Below are positions 61,547-64,000 of a DNA stretch of 64,000 nt, one piece after another. A program made the translations under genes and the position numbers. This DNA is from Paenibacillus marchantiae (GTDB taxonomy: Bacteria; Bacillota; Bacilli; Paenibacillales; Paenibacillaceae): contig NZ_CP118270.1 of NCBI RefSeq assembly GCF_028771845.1, positions 5,580,001 to 5,644,000 of the forward strand. Direction: 5' to 3'. Position 1 is the stretch's first letter, and each line of letters opens with the position of its first letter. The notes beneath the pieces are model-generated. The model saw nothing but the letters and a program-made list of their open reading frames with translations. It had not been told where the DNA came from and made no database searches.

Positions 61547-62077
61547 CTAGCTATTTGGTATCGTATAGACCAGATCCACCTGTTCCCCGTTACTGAAGCG
61601 GTAAAACCGATAATAGTTGTGAGTATCATCATTATAATACACTTGCCATACATAGATTCCATTCACAACGCCTGGCATGATTCGTTTGATCTCCCCACCG
61701 GGAACTTCAGAGCTGAACCGATTTCGAATCTGAGCTTCATTCATGCCGTTCTTTAACAGTTCACCGTGTACTGCATTGGTTCCCGTCACGGGTTTGTTAT
61801 TCTCATCAAACTTGATCCACACCATGACATCCTGGTTATCCTTATTTTTGCCGATCAGGGTCCAGTATATGTTGTCTCCGCCGTCTTTCTGCCCCCAGAC
61901 ATACTTACGCAGCTCTTCGTGGGACGTAATCCCCAGCTGTTCCTGGGCCGCCTGTATGGCCAACGCCTCTTCCTTGCGCTGATCCTGGGTAACATAGACA
62001 TAATAACGCTGAAGTCCAAACAGAATCAGAACCAGGAGCAGCAGCGAAATCCATATCCACTTCTTTTTTTTCTTCAA
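61547..62077 (-). CDS. TseB/YpmB-like membrane-anchored protein (DUF5590-type)
   Basis: 176-residue protein: a lysine-rich start, one TM helix (IWISLLLLVLILFGL) and an external domain with two related halves, the second containing VNGIYVWQVYYNDDTHNYYRFYRFSNGE, shown here in part as a PepSY-like fold. This resembles Bacillus YpmB (TseB), a cell-wall elongation regulator whose gene also lies near asnS. It starts at TTG 62077, behind AAAGGAAG. It lies 41 bp after the deaminase gene. Confidence 0.82.
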   Translation of the reverse strand: MKKKKKWIWISLLLLVLILFGLQRYYVYVTQDQRKEEALAIQAAQEQLGITSHEELRKYVWGQKDGGDNIYWTLIGKNKDNQDVMVWIKFDENNKPVTGTNAVHGELLKNGMNEAQIRNRFSSEVPGGEIKRIMPGVVNGIYVWQVYYNDDTHNYYRFYRFSNGEQVDLVYTIPNS

Positions 62078-62118
62078 AAGCCGAACTTCCTTTCCCTATG
62101 ACGATGCTGTCCTTGTAA

Positions 62119-63423
62119 TTAACGGGCAAGCAAACTGTCAAATGCCAGCTGAGACTCACGCAGAATGCGCTCTTCATCCATCGTAAGACATTCGCCATGT
62201 TTAACCACTTGTTTACCATCCACCCACACATGCTCCACATCTTTGGCCGATGCCGAGTAGACCGTATGGGAAATCAGATCCGTATGCGGATAGAAATGGG
62301 CCTGTTCGATGTTCAACGCGATGAAGTCAGCCTTCATGCCAACTTGCAGAGCGCCTGTATTGTTCAGGAATATGGATTTAGCACCATATGAAGTTCCAAG
62401 CAGAAGCGCTTCCCCTGCCGGCACTGCAGTAGGGTCACCGGACACACCTTTGTGAATCAACGCAGCCAATCTCATCTCTTCAAACATATCCAGGTTATTG
62501 TTACTTGCTGGTCCGTCTGTTCCCAGAGACACAGTCACGCCTGCTTTCAACAGATCAGGCACACGCGCAACACCCGAAGCCAATTTCAGGTTACTGCCTG
62601 GATTGTGGGAAACTGCTACATCATGCTTTGCGAGAATCTCGATCTCTTCATCATTCAGATGTACCGCATGTGCAACCAGAGATGGACGGGAGAAAAATCC
62701 TAGCTTCTCCAGATGTGCGACTGGACGCAGTCCGTAATCAGCCACGTTCTGTTCCACTTCGCGAAGCGTTTCAGACATATGCGTATGCAAAGGCAGATTC
62801 AGATCATGAGCAACCTGTACCAGCTTCTCTATGTAATCCGGAGGGCAAGTGTAAGGGGCGTGCGGAGAGATTACGGTTGTAATTCTTCCGTCTGCTTGTC
62901 CATTCCATTGACGGGCAAATGCTGCGGACTCTTCGAGCTTGCGCAGTTGTTCTTCTTCTGAGCAAAGCCCGATTACCCCACGTGCCAGAGCAGCCCGAAC
63001 GCCGGATTGTTCCACCACTTTCGCAACCTGATCCATATGATCATACATATCTAGGAAAGCTGTTGTTCCACCCTTCAACATTTCAAGCACGGAAAGTGAT
63101 GTGCCCCAATATACGTCTTCAGACGTCATTTTGGCTTCCATTGGCCACATTTTCTCCTGCAACCATACTTGTAACGCCAGATCGTCTCCATGGCCTCTGA
63201 GGAGCGACATGGCCGCGTGACCATGCGTATTGATCAGACCCGGCAAGAAGAACAGTCCTTTTCCGTCCACCTTTGTCAGGCTTTCGTCTCCTTCCGGCAA
63301 TGTCTCACCAATATGCACAATCTTGTCATTCTCAACAACCATAAAACCTTGAACCACGTTCCAATTCGTACCTTCACTCACGGCAAATTTGCCGTTGTGA
63401 ATTACCCATCTATTTGTCGTCAT
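62119..63423 (-). CDS. mtaD: 5-methylthioadenosine/S-adenosylhomocysteine deaminase
   Basis: 434-residue amidohydrolase of the MtaD/TrzA group that deaminates MTA and SAH. Metal ligands: GLINTHGHAAMSLL, LPLHTHMSET, VAHAVHLND and the Asp in LGTDGPASNNNLDMF. Length and order fit. The start at 63423 lies 14 nt inside the end of rex. The open frame runs 23 codons further into rex but without support. MTA disposal links it to the mtn genes 10 kb away. Confidence 0.92.
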   Translation of the reverse strand: MTTNRWVIHNGKFAVSEGTNWNVVQGFMVVENDKIVHIGETLPEGDESLTKVDGKGLFFLPGLINTHGHAAMSLLRGHGDDLALQVWLQEKMWPMEAKMTSEDVYWGTSLSVLEMLKGGTTAFLDMYDHMDQVAKVVEQSGVRAALARGVIGLCSEEEQLRKLEESAAFARQWNGQADGRITTVISPHAPYTCPPDYIEKLVQVAHDLNLPLHTHMSETLREVEQNVADYGLRPVAHLEKLGFFSRPSLVAHAVHLNDEEIEILAKHDVAVSHNPGSNLKLASGVARVPDLLKAGVTVSLGTDGPASNNNLDMFEEMRLAALIHKGVSGDPTAVPAGEALLLGTSYGAKSIFLNNTGALQVGMKADFIALNIEQAHFYPHTDLISHTVYSASAKDVEHVWVDGKQVVKHGECLTMDEERILRESQLAFDSLLAR

Positions 63424-64000
63424 CTTCCTCGTCGTCCTTTCCATTCTCCAAGTAATAAGCCAGGCTAAGTAGATCCGTCGTAAAATCAGCATGATGAATG
63501 CGAATATGCGGCGGGGTCTTCAGGATCGTTGGCGCAAAGTTCAGAATCGCTTCAATTCCTGACTCAATCAGCTGATCTGCAACATTTTGGGCTTCCGTAT
63601 CCGGAACCGTGATAATACCTATACGAATGTTATCTTTTTTGACCGAATCCGTTAATTCATTCATCGGTTGTACCGTCAAACTGTTGATTTGACTCCCAAT
63701 TTTCGGACCGTAGGCATCAAATACAGCGACGATCTTCATGTTGTCTTTGAGATAGGCATTGTAATTGGACAAGGCATGTCCCAAATTACCTGCTCCGACA
63801 AGAGCTACATTGATCTGCTGGTCTATTTTTAAAATATGGCGGATTTTCTCAATGAGATATGAAACGTCATATCCAATCCCTTTACGACCAAAGTCACCAA
63901 AGTAAGCCAAGTCTTTACGAATCTGGGCCGGATTCAAATCCAGCCTCAGTCCAAGTTCTTGTGAAGAAACCGTATTGACTTCCCGCTGATGCAGTTCATT
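63410..64000 (-). CDS. rex: Redox-sensing repressor Rex (5' end outside window)
   Basis: 197 residues of the C-terminal part are visible; the gene runs off the right edge. The last part of the winged helix (TVSSQELGLRLDLNPAQ, IRKDLAYFGDFGRKG) is followed by the NADH-binding Rossmann domain (NVALVGAGNLGHAL, VAVFDAYGPKIG) and the C-terminal swapped helix. Rex represses fermentation and respiration genes until NADH rises. The protein ends in an acidic tail (DDEEDDDK) whose codons double as the ribosome-site region of mtaD. Confidence 0.95.
   Translation of the reverse strand, partial: NELHQREVNTVSSQELGLRLDLNPAQIRKDLAYFGDFGRKGIGYDVSYLIEKIRHILKIDQQINVALVGAGNLGHALSNYNAYLKDNMKIVAVFDAYGPKIGSQINSLTVQPMNELTDSVKKDNIRIGIITVPDTEAQNVADQLIESGIEAILNFAPTILKTPPHIRIHHADFTTDLLSLAYYLENGKDDEEDDDK

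Overview
The window looks like a stretch of a Paenibacillus-type chromosome (Firmicutes, moderate G+C). Supporting signs are an SLH-domain surface protein, copper-amine-oxidase-stalk amidases, a fused two-module bacterial dynamin, Rex, DnaD, a proline T-box, strong AGGAGG-type ribosome sites and frequent GTG/TTG starts. I see no rRNA, tRNA, CRISPR array, phage gene or insertion sequence. Apart from one gene cut by the right edge (rex) and one small remnant, the genes look intact.

Layout. 0-7.4 kb: a MarR-controlled MFS drug exporter with a visible operator, a second MarR regulator, and topoisomerase IV (parE-parC). 7.5-13.3 kb: an SGNH hydrolase/ABC-2 exporter operon, a secreted CAP-domain protein, and purT with a GNAT acetyltransferase. 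13.5-21.7 kb: a heterodimeric ABC exporter with one degenerate ATP site, a 1,223-residue DynA-like dynamin, a small unknown gene and nth. 22.5-29.1 kb: a cell-surface cluster of SLH protein, GerMN lipoprotein and two tandem paralogous amidases. 29.4-31.7 kb: leuCD behind a promoter carrying a Fur box. 31.9-38.8 kb: a chitosan/N-acetylglucosamine region (chitosanase, secreted phosphoesterase, AraC regulator, nagA, DeoR regulator). 39.3-44.5 kb: a LysR regulator, mtnU and a Fur-box-bearing siderophore module. 44.7-52.2 kb: mtnE, then a proline T-box and the operon proB-proA-proC-mtnW-mtnX-mtnB. 52.3-54.7 kb: an ECF sigma factor, an anti-sigma candidate and a membrane protein with three TM2-like repeats. 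54.9-64 kb: dnaD, asnS, ackA, a 3-hydroxyacyl-CoA dehydrogenase, an FtsH-like protease, a TseB/YpmB-like protein, an MTA/SAH deaminase and rex.

Themes. Methionine salvage appears in two places (mtnU, E, W, X, B and the deaminase next to rex), and its last part is transcriptionally tied to proline starvation through the T-box. Iron control appears at three Fur boxes, one of them unexpectedly at leuCD. The oddest structure is a roughly 460-bp, very G+C-rich stretch inside the dynamin gene, made of inverted repeats tiled nearly end to end while the reading frame stays open.

Starts were moved from the longest open frame wherever a ribosome site clearly favoured an internal codon; each entry says so.
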